Positions 1 to 9,676 are shown, counted from the first letter of the stretch. The stretch is 64,000 nucleotides of DNA from Flavobacterium jejuense (GCF_006491595.2 NZ_VEVQ02000005.1:62001-126000); one strand, 5' to 3'. Notes: generated by a model from the letters alone, not told the origin. Made by a program: numbers and translations.

Positions 1-252
1 AAACAAAAACACGCAACAGCTTACTGGAGAGAAAACTTAAAATACCTACTAATATTATTAAGTATATGGTTTGCTGTTTCTTATGGAGCTGGCATTATTT
101 TCAAAGATGCTTTGAACGAAATTAAAATCGGAGGATTTCCATTAGGATTTTGGTTTGCCCAACAAGGATCAATCTATGTATTTGTTATTTTGATTTTTGT
201 TTATGTTCGATTGATGAACAAACTAGATAAGAAATTTGGTTTTGACGAATAA
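1..252 (+). CDS. DUF4212 sodium:solute symporter small subunit (5' truncated)
   Basis: The reading frame is open from base 1 and stops at 250-252, so the start lies left of the window. The visible 83 residues contain the DUF4212 signature: YWRENLKYLL near the start, two hydrophobic helices (around LLILLSIWFAVSYGAGIIF and FAQQGSIYVFVILIFVYV), and the closing MNKLDKKFGFDE. Members are small membrane proteins that accompany a VC_2705-type sodium:solute symporter, and that gene follows 27 bases downstream. The two very probably form one transporter and are co-transcribed. Only the extreme N-terminus is missing. The transported substrate is inferred to be acetate or a similar short acid from the acs gene in the locus, not shown directly. 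Confidence 0.9.
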   Translation, partial: KQKHATAYWRENLKYLLILLSIWFAVSYGAGIIFKDALNEIKIGGFPLGFWFAQQGSIYVFVILIFVYVRLMNKLDKKFGFDE

Positions 253-279
253 ATACTAACTAAAAAAATTAAAACTATT

Positions 280-2037
280 ATGGATGTACAAACTTGGACC
301 TATATTATTGTAGGCGTTACATTTGCTTTATATATTGGAATTGCAATTTGGTCTCGTGCTGGATCAACAAAAGAATTTTATGTAGCTGGTGGTGGAGTTT
401 CCCCATTAGCGAACGGAATGGCAACAGCAGCAGACTGGATGTCTGCAGCTTCTTTTATTTCAATGGCTGGAATTATTTCTTTTGCTGGTTATGACGGAGC
501 TGTTTATTTAATGGGTTGGACAGGAGGCTATGTTTTACTAGCTTTATTATTAGCTCCTTATTTAAGAAAATTTGGAAAATTTACGGTTCCTGATTTTATT
601 GGAGAACGTTATTATTCTAATACAGCAAGAACCGTAGCTGTCATTTGTGCTTTAATAGTTTCTTTTACTTATGTAGCTGGACAAATGCGTGGAGTAGGAG
701 TAGTATTCTCAAGGTTCTTAGAAGTGGAAATTGAAACTGGTGTAATAATTGGTATGGTAATCGTTTTATTTTATGCTGTTTTAGGAGGGATGAAAGGAAT
801 TACGTATACACAAGTAGCACAATACTGTGTGCTAATATTTGCATTTATGGTTCCTGCAATATTTATTTCTATTCAGATGACAGGTAATCCAATTCCACAA
901 TTAGGAATGGGTGGAACTGTAACTAGTGAAGGAAATATTTATTTACTAGATAAATTAAATGGATTGTCAACAGAGTTGGGCTTTGCAGAATATACGAATG
1001 GTTCTAAATCGTTGGTTGATGTTTTTGCTATAACTTTAGCATTAATGGTTGGTACAGCAGGATTACCACATGTTATTGTTCGTTTCTTTACAGTTAAAAA
1101 AGTTAGAGATGCACGTAAATCTGCTGGTTGGGCTTTATTATTGATTGCAATTTTATATACAACGGCTCCAGCGGTAGCTGTATTTGCTAAAACAAACTTA
1201 ATTGAAACAGTTAGTGGTAAAGAATATGCTAATATGCCTAAATGGTTTACGAATTGGGAAAAAACGGGTCTTTTAAAGTATGAAGATAAAAATGGAGATG
1301 GAAAAATTCAATATTATAATGATAAATCTAAAGATGAAGTTTTTTTAGCAGCTCAAGAAGCAAAAGGATTAAAAGGTAGCGAATTAACAATTGATAATGA
1401 TATCATGGTATTGGCTAATCCAGAAATTGCTCAATTGCCAAATTGGGTTATTGCTTTAGTCGCTGCTGGTGCTTTGGCTGCTGCTTTATCGACAGCTGCA
1501 GGATTATTATTAGTTATCTCATCTTCTGTATCACACGATTTAATCAAAAAAATGGTTAATCCAAATATATCAGAAAAAAATGAATTATGGGCTGCTCGTG
1601 GAGCTGCAACAGTTGCAGTAATTATAGCTGGTTATTTTGGAATTAATCCTCCAGGCTTTGTAGCAGCTGTCGTTGCACTTGCCTTTGGATTAGCAGCCGC
1701 TTCTTTCTTTCCTGCTATTATTTTAGGAATCTTTCATAAAAAAATGAATAAAGAAGGAGCTGTAGCAGGTATGATTGTTGGATTATTACTCATGCTATTC
1801 TATATGCTGAAATTCAAGTTTGGTTTATTTGACGGTGGAAAAGAAGCTGTAGCTGGCTTGAAAGACGGTTGGTGGTTTGGTATTTCACCAGAAGGTTTTG
1901 GGACTATAGCAATGATTGTAAACTTTATAGTTGCTTTTACAGTTAACAGTTTTACTAAAGCACCTCCTCAAGATGTACAAGATATTGTAGAACACATTAG
2001 AATTCCTTCTGGAGCTGGAGAAGCTACAGGACATTAA
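280..2037 (+). CDS. Sodium:solute symporter large subunit (VC_2705/ActP-like, probable acetate uptake)
   Basis: This 585-residue, multi-helix protein belongs to the SSS (SLC5) family. The early segment has the typical EFYVAGGGVSP and NGMATAADWMSAASFISMAG core motifs, and a late helix has ALAAALSTAAGLLLVISSS, the sodium-binding region of ActP-like carriers. It pairs with the DUF4212 gene upstream. A hydrophilic insertion around residues 330-365 contains an EF-hand-like loop starting at D336 (D-K-N-G-D-G-K), although the twelfth position is Asn rather than Glu. The insertion falls between membrane helices and could bind a cation. A strong terminator follows the gene. Acetate as substrate is an inference from the nearby CrbS-like sensor and acs. 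Confidence 0.9.
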   Translation: MDVQTWTYIIVGVTFALYIGIAIWSRAGSTKEFYVAGGGVSPLANGMATAADWMSAASFISMAGIISFAGYDGAVYLMGWTGGYVLLALLLAPYLRKFGKFTVPDFIGERYYSNTARTVAVICALIVSFTYVAGQMRGVGVVFSRFLEVEIETGVIIGMVIVLFYAVLGGMKGITYTQVAQYCVLIFAFMVPAIFISIQMTGNPIPQLGMGGTVTSEGNIYLLDKLNGLSTELGFAEYTNGSKSLVDVFAITLALMVGTAGLPHVIVRFFTVKKVRDARKSAGWALLLIAILYTTAPAVAVFAKTNLIETVSGKEYANMPKWFTNWEKTGLLKYEDKNGDGKIQYYNDKSKDEVFLAAQEAKGLKGSELTIDNDIMVLANPEIAQLPNWVIALVAAGALAAALSTAAGLLLVISSSVSHDLIKKMVNPNISEKNELWAARGAATVAVIIAGYFGINPPGFVAAVVALAFGLAAASFFPAIILGIFHKKMNKEGAVAGMIVGLLLMLFYMLKFKFGLFDGGKEAVAGLKDGWWFGISPEGFGTIAMIVNFIVAFTVNSFTKAPPQDVQDIVEHIRIPSGAGEATGH

Positions 2038-2073
2038 TATATTTTAATCAATAAGAATTAAACTATTAATCCT

Positions 2074-2105
2074 AAATCGCTGTAAATTTTTTACAGCGAT
2101 TTTTT
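2074..2105 (+). terminator. Rho-independent terminator after the symporter
   Basis: A perfect 12-bp inverted repeat (AAATCGCTGTAA / TTACAGCGATTT) has a 5-base loop and is followed by a T run. It separates the transporter operon from the sensor operon. Confidence 0.9.
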
Positions 2106-2151
2106 AAGTTTAAAAAGATTAATTGTATTTTTAAACAGATAAACTCGCACA

Positions 2152-2346
2152 ATGAAAAAAAGGCACCAACAAAAACTAGTAGTATTGACTGTTTTTCTTT
2201 TTCTAACTTTGAATTTGCCATTGTTACTATTGTTTGATAGCAGTGAATCCGTATTAGGCATTCCAATATTTTATATTTATGTTTTTTCTATTTGGGCTTT
2301 TTCCATATTAGTTTCTCTAATCATTGTAAATCGATATTATGAATAG
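2152..2346 (+). CDS. Small two-helix membrane protein upstream of the symporter-kinase
   Basis: This is a 64-residue protein with a basic N-terminus (MKKRHQQK), a hydrophobic helix at about residues 9-27 and a second at about 36-58. Its stop overlaps the start of the symporter-histidine kinase by 8 bases, which implies translational coupling. I do not recognise a named family with certainty. Small two-TM proteins are often encoded just before SLC5-type transporters, so a role as an accessory subunit of the sensor is plausible but inferred. The ATG at 2152 is the only reasonable start after the terminator. Confidence 0.75.
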   Translation: MKKRHQQKLVVLTVFLFLTLNLPLLLLFDSSESVLGIPIFYIYVFSIWAFSILVSLIIVNRYYE

Positions 2347-5020
2347 TCTTACTTTAATATCTATATTGTTGGTTTACTTAACTTTTCTATTCTTTATAGC
2401 GCATTGGGCAGAAAAAAAAGAAAATCTAAAGTGGGCAAATAATCCTTATATTTATTCTTTCTCATTAGCAGTATATTGTACAGCTTGGACCTATTATGGA
2501 AGTATAGGAGTGGCTGCTAATTCAGGACTAAATTATCTAACAATTTATATTGGTCCTATAATAATAATCCCTGCTTGGATAATTATTCTTCAAAAGATCA
2601 TTCGTATTTCAAGATTAAATAATGTTTCTAGTATAGCCGATTTCATTTCATTACGTTATGGAAATAGCCGTTTTTTGGGAGCATTGGTTACATTAATCTG
2701 TCTGGCTGCTATTTTACCCTATATTGCCTTACAATTAAAAGCTATTTCAGAAACGTTCCATGTGGTAACCAAAACACCAGAAAATTCATTAGCATTATTT
2801 GATACTACTACTTATGTAGCTGTTGCTTTAGCTTTATTTGCTTCCTATTATGGAACTCGTTATGTAGATGCTTCAGAAAAAAGAAAAGGAATTATTACTG
2901 CAGTTGCTATGGAAAGTATACTCAAATTAGTTTTCTTTATGATTATTGGCATTTATGTAACTTATTTTGTATTTGATGGGTATGGTGATATTTATAAAAA
3001 AGCATCAGTTTTAGAACACTTTAATACAAAAAACACTATTGGTAGCATAGAAAACGGTATGAATTGGTTTTTTCTATGTATGCTATCTCTATTTGCAATT
3101 TTTTTATTACCTAGACAATTCCATGTTTCTGTAGTAGAAAATAATAGAGAAAAACATATAAAAACTGCCTTATGGATATTTCCTTTGTATTTATTTATTT
3201 TCAATCTTTTTGTTTTTCCAATAGCTTGGGGTGGAAATGTTTTATTTGATGGCGAAGTAAAAAATGCAGACACCTATTCTTTACTAATTCCACAATTTTT
3301 CAACAATACTTTCTTAACTATTATTGTATTTCTAGGAGGTTTTTCAGCGGCTATATCAATGATTATTGTTTCTAGTATAAGTTTATCAACTATGCTTAGT
3401 AATAATTTATTAATTCCCTATACTTTTTTAGGTAGACTAAAAAATGAAGAACAAGAAATAAATAATAAAAAAATTGTAACAATAAGAAAAATAGGTATTT
3501 TTTTATTAATTATAATAGCTTATTTGATCTATCGCTTTTTTGCTTTAGATTATAGTTTGGGATCTATTGGTTTAGTCTCCTTTGTAATTATTGGACAATT
3601 GGCTCCCTCTTTTTTTGGAGCTCTGTTTTGGAGAAGAGGTTCTAGTTTAGGAGCAAAAAGTGGAATTATAGTTGGTTTTTTAGTTTGTTTATACACTTTA
3701 CTAATCCCTTATGCTTACGGATTAACCAATACTACAAATACATTTATTGCTTCTGGTATTTTTAATATTGATTTATTAAAGCCTTTAGCTTTATTTGGTT
3801 TAGATTATTTATCACCAATTGCACATGCTTTTTTCTGGAGTTTACTATTTAATACTATGACTTACTTTGCTGTTTCTGTAAATTTTAAAGGTAATTATCG
3901 TGAACGTAATTATGCAGAAATGTATATTGATGTTGATAAGTATAGTACCAATCATGAAAATGCTTTTGTATGGAAAGGAACTGCATATACTAGAGATATT
4001 GAAAAAGTATTAGTCAAATTCTTAGGAGAAGAAAGAACACAAAGAGCGATGAGTATTTTCAATACCAAATATAATGTGGATAAAAATCAAGAGTTAGCTG
4101 ATGCACGCTTAGTTAAGTTTGCAGAAAATTTACTAACAGGACACATTGGAACTGCTTCTGCAAAAATTTTAATTTCAAGTGTAGTAAAAGAAGAAAAAAT
4201 TACCTTACCAGAAGTCTTAAAAATATTAGAAGAATCTAATGAAAATATTCAAATTAATAAAAAATTAGTAGAGACTTCTAACGAGTTAAAAAAAATAACA
4301 TATCAATTAAAACATGCTAACGAAAACTTAATTATAAAAGACAGACAAAAAGATGATTTTTTAGATACAGTTACTCATGAGTTGCGTACACCTATTACAG
4401 CTATAAGAGCAGCTAGCGAAATTTTAATTGACGATGAAGATGTGCCCGATGATTTAAGAAAGCAGTTTCTAAATAATATTATTTCAGAATCAGATCGTTT
4501 AAATCGTTTAATTGATAAAATTTTAGATTTAGAAAAGTTAGAAACTGGAAAACAAAAGCTAAACCTTAGTCAAAATGATTTCTTTAATACGCTATCTAAA
4601 ACGATTGAACCTTTACAACAGTTAATAAAAAACAAAAATATTAGTGTAATATTAGATTTTCAAAAACCCTTATTTCTTTTTTATGATGAAGATAGAATTA
4701 TTCAAGTAGTAACAAATTTACTTTCAAATGCAATCAAGTTTTGTCCTGAAGTAGGAGGCAAAATTACTATTGAAATACTTAACAAATCAAATTTTTATGA
4801 AATAAATGTTGTAGATAATGGTAAAGGTATTGAATTAAAAGATGCAGAAATGATTTTTGATAAGTTCTATCAATCTGATAATCAGAATATAAAAAAACCT
4901 CATGGCAGTGGATTAGGGCTCGCTATTTGTAAGCAAATTGTAGAATTACATCAAGGAAAAATTTGGGCAAAAAACAATGAAAATACAGGTGCATGTTTTA
5001 CTTTTACACTTTTAAAATAA
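2339..5020 (+). CDS. SLC5-domain sensor histidine kinase (CrbS/CbrA-like)
   Basis: This 893-residue fusion has an N-terminal sodium:solute symporter domain (about residues 1-490, more than ten helices), a linker with a coiled-coil-like stretch (about 630-675), a DHp domain with H680 in the HELRTPIT box, and a HATPase domain with N box (TNLLSNAIKF), G1 (DNGKGI) and G2 (GSGLGLAI). CrbS/CbrA-type sensors of this architecture control acs and acetate carriers in Vibrio and Pseudomonas. Here acs lies two genes downstream, so the same role is likely. The partner receiver follows 24 bases after the stop. The PAS domain seen in many relatives is not obvious. The ligand is not identifiable from sequence. 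Confidence 0.9.
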   Translation: MNSLTLISILLVYLTFLFFIAHWAEKKENLKWANNPYIYSFSLAVYCTAWTYYGSIGVAANSGLNYLTIYIGPIIIIPAWIIILQKIIRISRLNNVSSIADFISLRYGNSRFLGALVTLICLAAILPYIALQLKAISETFHVVTKTPENSLALFDTTTYVAVALALFASYYGTRYVDASEKRKGIITAVAMESILKLVFFMIIGIYVTYFVFDGYGDIYKKASVLEHFNTKNTIGSIENGMNWFFLCMLSLFAIFLLPRQFHVSVVENNREKHIKTALWIFPLYLFIFNLFVFPIAWGGNVLFDGEVKNADTYSLLIPQFFNNTFLTIIVFLGGFSAAISMIIVSSISLSTMLSNNLLIPYTFLGRLKNEEQEINNKKIVTIRKIGIFLLIIIAYLIYRFFALDYSLGSIGLVSFVIIGQLAPSFFGALFWRRGSSLGAKSGIIVGFLVCLYTLLIPYAYGLTNTTNTFIASGIFNIDLLKPLALFGLDYLSPIAHAFFWSLLFNTMTYFAVSVNFKGNYRERNYAEMYIDVDKYSTNHENAFVWKGTAYTRDIEKVLVKFLGEERTQRAMSIFNTKYNVDKNQELADARLVKFAENLLTGHIGTASAKILISSVVKEEKITLPEVLKILEESNENIQINKKLVETSNELKKITYQLKHANENLIIKDRQKDDFLDTVTHELRTPITAIRAASEILIDDEDVPDDLRKQFLNNIISESDRLNRLIDKILDLEKLETGKQKLNLSQNDFFNTLSKTIEPLQQLIKNKNISVILDFQKPLFLFYDEDRIIQVVTNLLSNAIKFCPEVGGKITIEILNKSNFYEINVVDNGKGIELKDAEMIFDKFYQSDNQNIKKPHGSGLGLAICKQIVELHQGKIWAKNNENTGACFTFTLLK

Positions 5021-5044
5021 ATAATAATTAAAAGGCAAAACAAA

Positions 5045-5407
5045 ATGAAGAAAATACTACTTGTTGATGATGAGCCTAATATTATTATGTCACTAGAATA
5101 TACTTTTAAAAAGAATAATTTTGAAGTCTATATTGCAAGAGATGGTCAAGAAGCATTAGATATTTTAGAAAATCAAATTCCTGATGTTATCATTCTTGAT
5201 GTAATGATGCCTAATGTTGATGGATATGCAACATTAGAACAAATTAAAAAAAATGAGAAGTTAAATCAATGTAAAGTAATTTTTTTATCAGCTAAAAATA
5301 AAGAGTCGGATATTCAAAAAGGCTTAGCTTTAGGTGCAAGTGATTATATAACTAAACCATTTTCATTAAAAAAATTAGTAGATAAAGTTAAAGGGTTATT
5401 AGAATAA
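5045..5407 (+). CDS. Stand-alone receiver-domain response regulator
   Basis: A 120-residue CheY-like protein with the complete receiver signature: acidic pair D8-D9, phospho-acceptor D52 (IILDVMMP), S82 (FLSAK) and K104 (YITKP). There is no output domain. The CrbR regulators paired with CrbS-type kinases elsewhere carry a LuxR-type DNA-binding domain, so the absence here is notable. The signal must reach its target by protein contact or through a phosphorelay. The gene is in the same operon as the symporter-kinase. Confidence 0.93.
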   Translation: MKKILLVDDEPNIIMSLEYTFKKNNFEVYIARDGQEALDILENQIPDVIILDVMMPNVDGYATLEQIKKNEKLNQCKVIFLSAKNKESDIQKGLALGASDYITKPFSLKKLVDKVKGLLE

Positions 5408-5513
5408 ATAGAAATAATACTTATATTGTAAGCTATATTAAATTAGCAATTTAAAATTTATTTCCTGTTAGAGAATTATTATATTTACGTTACAAATAAT
5501 AAAAAACACAAAA

Positions 5514-7421
5514 ATGAGCTATTACAAAATAAATGACTTAGAGAATTATTTTAAAATGTATAAGAAATCGGTTCGTGAACCAAGGAAATTTTGGGATAAA
5601 ATAGCCGATGAAAATTTCAGTTGGTACCAAAGATGGGACAAGGTTTTCGAATTTGATATTGAAGAAGCTCAATTTAAATGGTTTACTAATGCTAAAGTAA
5701 ATATTGCGAAAAATTGTATAGACCGTCATTTAAACAAAAGAGGAGATAAAACAGCTATTATTTTTGAACCAAATAATCCTGATGAAGAAGCTCAACATAT
5801 TACTTATAACGATTTATATGTTAAAGTAGCTAAAATGGCAAATGTCTTGAAAGCACAAGGCATAAAAAAAGGAGATCGTGTATGTATATATTTACCTATG
5901 ATCCCTGAATTAGCTGTATCAGTTTTGGCTTGTGCCAGAATAGGAGCTATACATTCAGTTGTATTTGCAGGTTTCTCCTCAACGGCATTATCTAGTAGAA
6001 TTAATGATAGCCAATGTAAGATGGTTATTACTTCAGATGGAGGTTTTAGGGGCAATAAAACTATCAATTTAAAAGGAATTGTTGATGAGGCTCTAAAAGA
6101 TTGTACTTGTGTTGAGAAAGTTTTGATAACTAAGAGAACAAATGAAAATATAACAATAAAAGAAGGACGTGATTTATGGTTACAACCACTTTTAGATGAA
6201 GCAATTGATAATCATGTGGCTGAAATAATGGATGCAGAAGATCCTTTGTTTATTCTATATACTTCAGGATCTACAGGAAAACCAAAAGGAATGGTTCACA
6301 CTACTGCGGGTTATATGGTTTACACGGCTTATACATTTAAGAATGTCTTTAATTATGAAGAAAATGATGTCTACTGGTGTACAGCAGATATAGGATGGAT
6401 AACAGGTCATTCTTACATTTTATATGGACCATTATTGAATGGTGCGACTACAGTTATGTTTGAAGGCGTACCATCTTATCCAGACTTTAGCCGTTTTTGG
6501 CAAGTTATTGAAAAACACAAAGTGACACAATTTTATACAGCACCAACAGCTATTAGGGCTTTGGCAAAAGAAAGTGTAGATTATGTAAAAGGATATCCTT
6601 TATCTACCTTAAAAGTAATTGGTTCTGTAGGAGAGCCTATTAATGAAGAAGCTTGGCATTGGTACAATGATCATGTAGGTGGAAAACGTTGTCCATTAGT
6701 AGATACATGGTGGCAAACCGAAACAGGTGGAATTATGATTTCTCCAATTCCATTTGTAACACCAACAAAACCAACTTATGCCTCTTTACCTTTACCAGGA
6801 ATACAACCTGTTTTAATGGATGAGTTGCGTAATGAAATAGAAGGCAACCAAGTGACAGGTAGTTTGTGTATTAAGTTTCCATGGCCTTCAATGGCAAGAA
6901 CTATTTGGGGAGATCATGAGCGTTATAAAGAAACCTACTTTTCAGCTTACCCAGGTAAATACTTTACTGGAGACGGTGCTTTACGTGATGAAGTAGGGTA
7001 TTATAGAATTACAGGTAGAGTAGATGATGTTATTATTGTTTCTGGTCATAATTTAGGAACTGCTCCAATTGAAGATACTATTAATGAACATCAAGCTGTA
7101 GCTGAAAGTGCTATTGTTGGTTTTCCTCATGATGTAAAAGGAAATGCACTATACGGTTTTGTTATTTTAAAAGAATCTGGAGAAAGCAGAAATCAAGATA
7201 ATCTAAGAAATGAAATTAATAACTTAATTGCTGATAAAATTGGACCAATCTCTAAGTTGGATAAAATCCAATTTGTAAGTGGTTTACCAAAAACCCGATC
7301 AGGAAAAATAATGCGTAGAATATTACGTAAAATTGCAGAAGGAGAAGAAGGTAATTTTGGAGATATTTCTACTTTATTGAATCCAGAGATTGTAGAGGAA
7401 ATCAAAAAAGGGAAGTTGTAA
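5514..7421 (+). CDS. acs: Acetyl-CoA synthetase
   Basis: A 635-residue AMP-forming synthetase that activates acetate to acetyl-CoA through acetyl-AMP. The P-loop-like YTSGSTGKPKG, the TWWQTETGG acetyl-pocket motif, the TGDGALRD motif and the C-terminal PKTRSGKIMRR segment with the acetylatable lysine (K598) are all present, and the length is normal. One variation: the hinge/CoA region reads GHNLGTAPIED where most Acs proteins have GHRLGTAEIES, so the usual Arg is Asn. The gene follows the SLC5-sensor operon after a 106-base gap that could hold its own promoter. It ends in a terminator that contains its stop codon. Confidence 0.96.
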   Translation: MSYYKINDLENYFKMYKKSVREPRKFWDKIADENFSWYQRWDKVFEFDIEEAQFKWFTNAKVNIAKNCIDRHLNKRGDKTAIIFEPNNPDEEAQHITYNDLYVKVAKMANVLKAQGIKKGDRVCIYLPMIPELAVSVLACARIGAIHSVVFAGFSSTALSSRINDSQCKMVITSDGGFRGNKTINLKGIVDEALKDCTCVEKVLITKRTNENITIKEGRDLWLQPLLDEAIDNHVAEIMDAEDPLFILYTSGSTGKPKGMVHTTAGYMVYTAYTFKNVFNYEENDVYWCTADIGWITGHSYILYGPLLNGATTVMFEGVPSYPDFSRFWQVIEKHKVTQFYTAPTAIRALAKESVDYVKGYPLSTLKVIGSVGEPINEEAWHWYNDHVGGKRCPLVDTWWQTETGGIMISPIPFVTPTKPTYASLPLPGIQPVLMDELRNEIEGNQVTGSLCIKFPWPSMARTIWGDHERYKETYFSAYPGKYFTGDGALRDEVGYYRITGRVDDVIIVSGHNLGTAPIEDTINEHQAVAESAIVGFPHDVKGNALYGFVILKESGESRNQDNLRNEINNLIADKIGPISKLDKIQFVSGLPKTRSGKIMRRILRKIAEGEEGNFGDISTLLNPEIVEEIKKGKL

Positions 7422-7434
7422 AACTTCCTTTTTT
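7411..7434 (+). terminator. Terminator overlapping the acs stop codon
   Basis: A 7-bp stem (GGAAGTT / AACTTCC) closes on a 4-base loop that contains the stop codon. Six T residues follow. Confidence 0.8.
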
Positions 7435-7450
7435 AATTTTAATTTATTAT

Positions 7451-7939
7451 ATGATACATCTTATTGTCGGTAATACTGGTTCTGGTAAAACCACATATGC
7501 TTCAAAATTAAAAGAAGAAAAAAATGCCATTCTATTTTCTATCGACAAATGGAATAAAACCTTGTTTCTGCCCGATAAAACTAATAATGATGGTTTAGAA
7601 TGGTTTTTAGAACGCATTAATCGTTCAGAAAATTTAATTACAGAATTAATAAATCAATTAGAAACCATAAATACTGATAGTATTCTTGATTTAGGATTGT
7701 CTAAATACGAACATAGAGAAAAGTTTCGTCAGTTTGCCAAAGAAAAAAGATATGAAATTCTAATTCATTTCTTAGATATTCCCAAAGAAATTCGCTATCA
7801 AAGAGTTCAACAACGTAATCTAGAAAAGGGGGCCACTTTTGAATTTGAAGTTACTAAAGAAGATTTTGATTTTATGGAATCTTGGTTTGAAAAACCAACT
7901 AATGAGGAAATAAAAAATGGAATTGTAATTACTAAGTAG
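7451..7939 (+). CDS. P-loop ATP-binding protein (AAA_33/zeta-toxin-like kinase fold)
   Basis: A 162-residue protein starting with a Walker A motif (VGNTGSGKTTYASKL, residues about 5-19). It continues with the acceptor-side pattern of small P-loop kinases, SIDKW at about 30-34 and RYQRVQQRN at about 115-123, where the arginines would form the lid. The family contains nucleoside, polynucleotide and antibiotic kinases as well as zeta-toxin relatives, so the substrate cannot be named. No antitoxin-like partner is adjacent. The gene starts about 17 bases after the acs terminator and is probably a separate unit. Confidence 0.75.
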   Translation: MIHLIVGNTGSGKTTYASKLKEEKNAILFSIDKWNKTLFLPDKTNNDGLEWFLERINRSENLITELINQLETINTDSILDLGLSKYEHREKFRQFAKEKRYEILIHFLDIPKEIRYQRVQQRNLEKGATFEFEVTKEDFDFMESWFEKPTNEEIKNGIVITK

Positions 7940-8043
7940 AATTTATACCTTTTATTAAAGTGACTTTAATCAGAATTAATTATTTTTGATAGAAATTCAA
8001 TGTTAAATTTTATACTATTTTTTTAAAAACTATTGTTTACTAA

Positions 8044-8475
8044 ATGAATCAAAATTTGCATGTAAAATTAGTAGAAAATACCAATTCAGAAAGTGTAACT
8101 CATTTGTTACATCAATTAAACCCTCTTCTTGATATCACACTTATTAAAAAACGTCAAAAAGAAATGTTTGAATTTGATAACTACATTTGTTTTGGCTTGT
8201 ATTTGAATGATACTTTAATTGGAATTACTTGTGCATGGATAATGGTTCGTATTTATTGTGGTAAACAAATAGAAATTGACAATGTTATTCTTGACAGTAG
8301 ACACCAATCTAAGGGATACGGAAATGTTTTATTAAATTATATTGAAAAATGGGCTATTGATAATGACTGTGAGACTATTGAATTAAACACTTATGTTCAA
8401 AATCCAAGATCACATAAATTTTATTTCAATAATGATTATAAGATTTTAGGTTTTCATTTTCAGAAAAAATTATAG
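8044..8475 (+). CDS. GNAT-family N-acetyltransferase
   Basis: A 143-residue single-domain protein of the GCN5-related acetyltransferase fold. The acetyl-CoA pyrophosphate loop is visible as RHQSKGYGNVLLNYIEKWA at about residues 83-101 (Q/RxxGxG type), followed by a strand (CETIELNTY) and the NPRSHKFYFNNDYK segment typical of motif B. The acceptor is unknown. It is a single gene between acs and the polyketide cluster, with about 100 bases upstream. Confidence 0.85.
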   Translation: MNQNLHVKLVENTNSESVTHLLHQLNPLLDITLIKKRQKEMFEFDNYICFGLYLNDTLIGITCAWIMVRIYCGKQIEIDNVILDSRHQSKGYGNVLLNYIEKWAIDNDCETIELNTYVQNPRSHKFYFNNDYKILGFHFQKKL

Positions 8476-8530
8476 TCTAAACAAAGGTTAAAGACTAGTA
8501 TTTTAGTTCATTTTACAGTACATTAGCCTA

Positions 8531-9673
8531 ATGAATAATCAAACGAAAATTGGCATTATAGGTGGAGGCTTAGCGGGTTTAACAGCTGCTATTCACTTGC
8601 TAAAACAAGGATTTTTCGTTATTCTTTTTGAAAAAAATAGTTTCCCTAAACATAAAGTTTGTGGAGAGTTTATTTCTAATGAAGTTTGGGAATATTTACA
8701 TTTTTTAAATCTTAATATTGAATCCCTTCAGCCTACAAAAATTAATAGAACAGTGTTTTCTACACAAGACGGTAAAACGATTGGTTCTCAATTACCTTTG
8801 GGTGGATTTGGAGTAAGTCGTTATGCTTTAGATAATCATTTGCATAAAAATGTAATTGCTTTAGGAGGTGTTATTATTCAAACCAATGTTACTGATGTTA
8901 CTTTTTCAAATGATATTTTTACAATTAAAACTGAAGAAAACCAAGATTATACATTTAAAATAGCATTAGGTGCTTTTGGGAAACGCTCCAATTTAGATAT
9001 TCGATTAGGACGTAGGTTTATTAAAAAAAAGTCACCATGGCTAGCGGTTAAAGCACATTACCAAATTGATTTTCCTAATGATTTAGTGGCTCTGCATAAT
9101 TTTGAAGGAGGTTATTGCGGAATTTCAAAAGTAGAAAATGATGCTGTTAATGTCTGTTATTTGGTTCAATATAAGTCTTTTAAAAATTATAAAGATATTA
9201 CTGTTTTTCATGAACAAGTAATGTCTAAAAATCCAAATCTGAAAACCTTGTTTGTAAATGGGAAACTACTCTTTGAAAAACCATTAACTATTAGCCAAAT
9301 ATCTTTTGAAAATAAACCAAAAATTGAAAACCATATGCTTATGATAGGAGATTCAGCTGGTTTAATTCATCCTTTGTGTGGTAACGGAATGGCAATGGCT
9401 ATTCACAGTGCAAAAATAGCTAGTGAGTTAGTTATTTTATATTTAGAAAATGTAATAAATAGAAAGCAATTAGAAATACAATATGTTTCAGATTGGAACA
9501 AAACTTTTAAAAATAGGTTGCGTTTTGGAAAAATAGTATCAAAAATAGTATTAAATTTCTATCTTTCTAAAATTATAATGAGAAACTTATTAATATTCCC
9601 TTTTTTATTTCCAATGATAATCAAGAAAACACATGGGAAATCAATTAATAAAAAAACAAATAGAAAGTTATAA
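8531..9673 (+). CDS. FAD-dependent oxidoreductase of the type III PKS cluster
   Basis: A 380-residue flavoprotein in the PHBH/geranylgeranyl-reductase group. The N-terminal dinucleotide-binding motif GGGLAGLTAA is at about residues 11-20, the cysteine-containing KHKVCGEFIS follows, and the second FAD motif GDSAGLIHP is at about 277-285. The last 30 residues are basic with a hydrophobic stretch (LLIFPFLFPMIIKK), suggesting membrane association. It is the first gene of a same-strand run leading to a type III polyketide synthase. In phenolic-lipid clusters such as srs of Streptomyces, a flavoprotein hydroxylase oxidises the resorcinol ring, and I infer the same job here. Confidence 0.85.
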   Translation: MNNQTKIGIIGGGLAGLTAAIHLLKQGFFVILFEKNSFPKHKVCGEFISNEVWEYLHFLNLNIESLQPTKINRTVFSTQDGKTIGSQLPLGGFGVSRYALDNHLHKNVIALGGVIIQTNVTDVTFSNDIFTIKTEENQDYTFKIALGAFGKRSNLDIRLGRRFIKKKSPWLAVKAHYQIDFPNDLVALHNFEGGYCGISKVENDAVNVCYLVQYKSFKNYKDITVFHEQVMSKNPNLKTLFVNGKLLFEKPLTISQISFENKPKIENHMLMIGDSAGLIHPLCGNGMAMAIHSAKIASELVILYLENVINRKQLEIQYVSDWNKTFKNRLRFGKIVSKIVLNFYLSKIIMRNLLIFPFLFPMIIKKTHGKSINKKTNRKL

Positions 9674-9676
9674 TAT

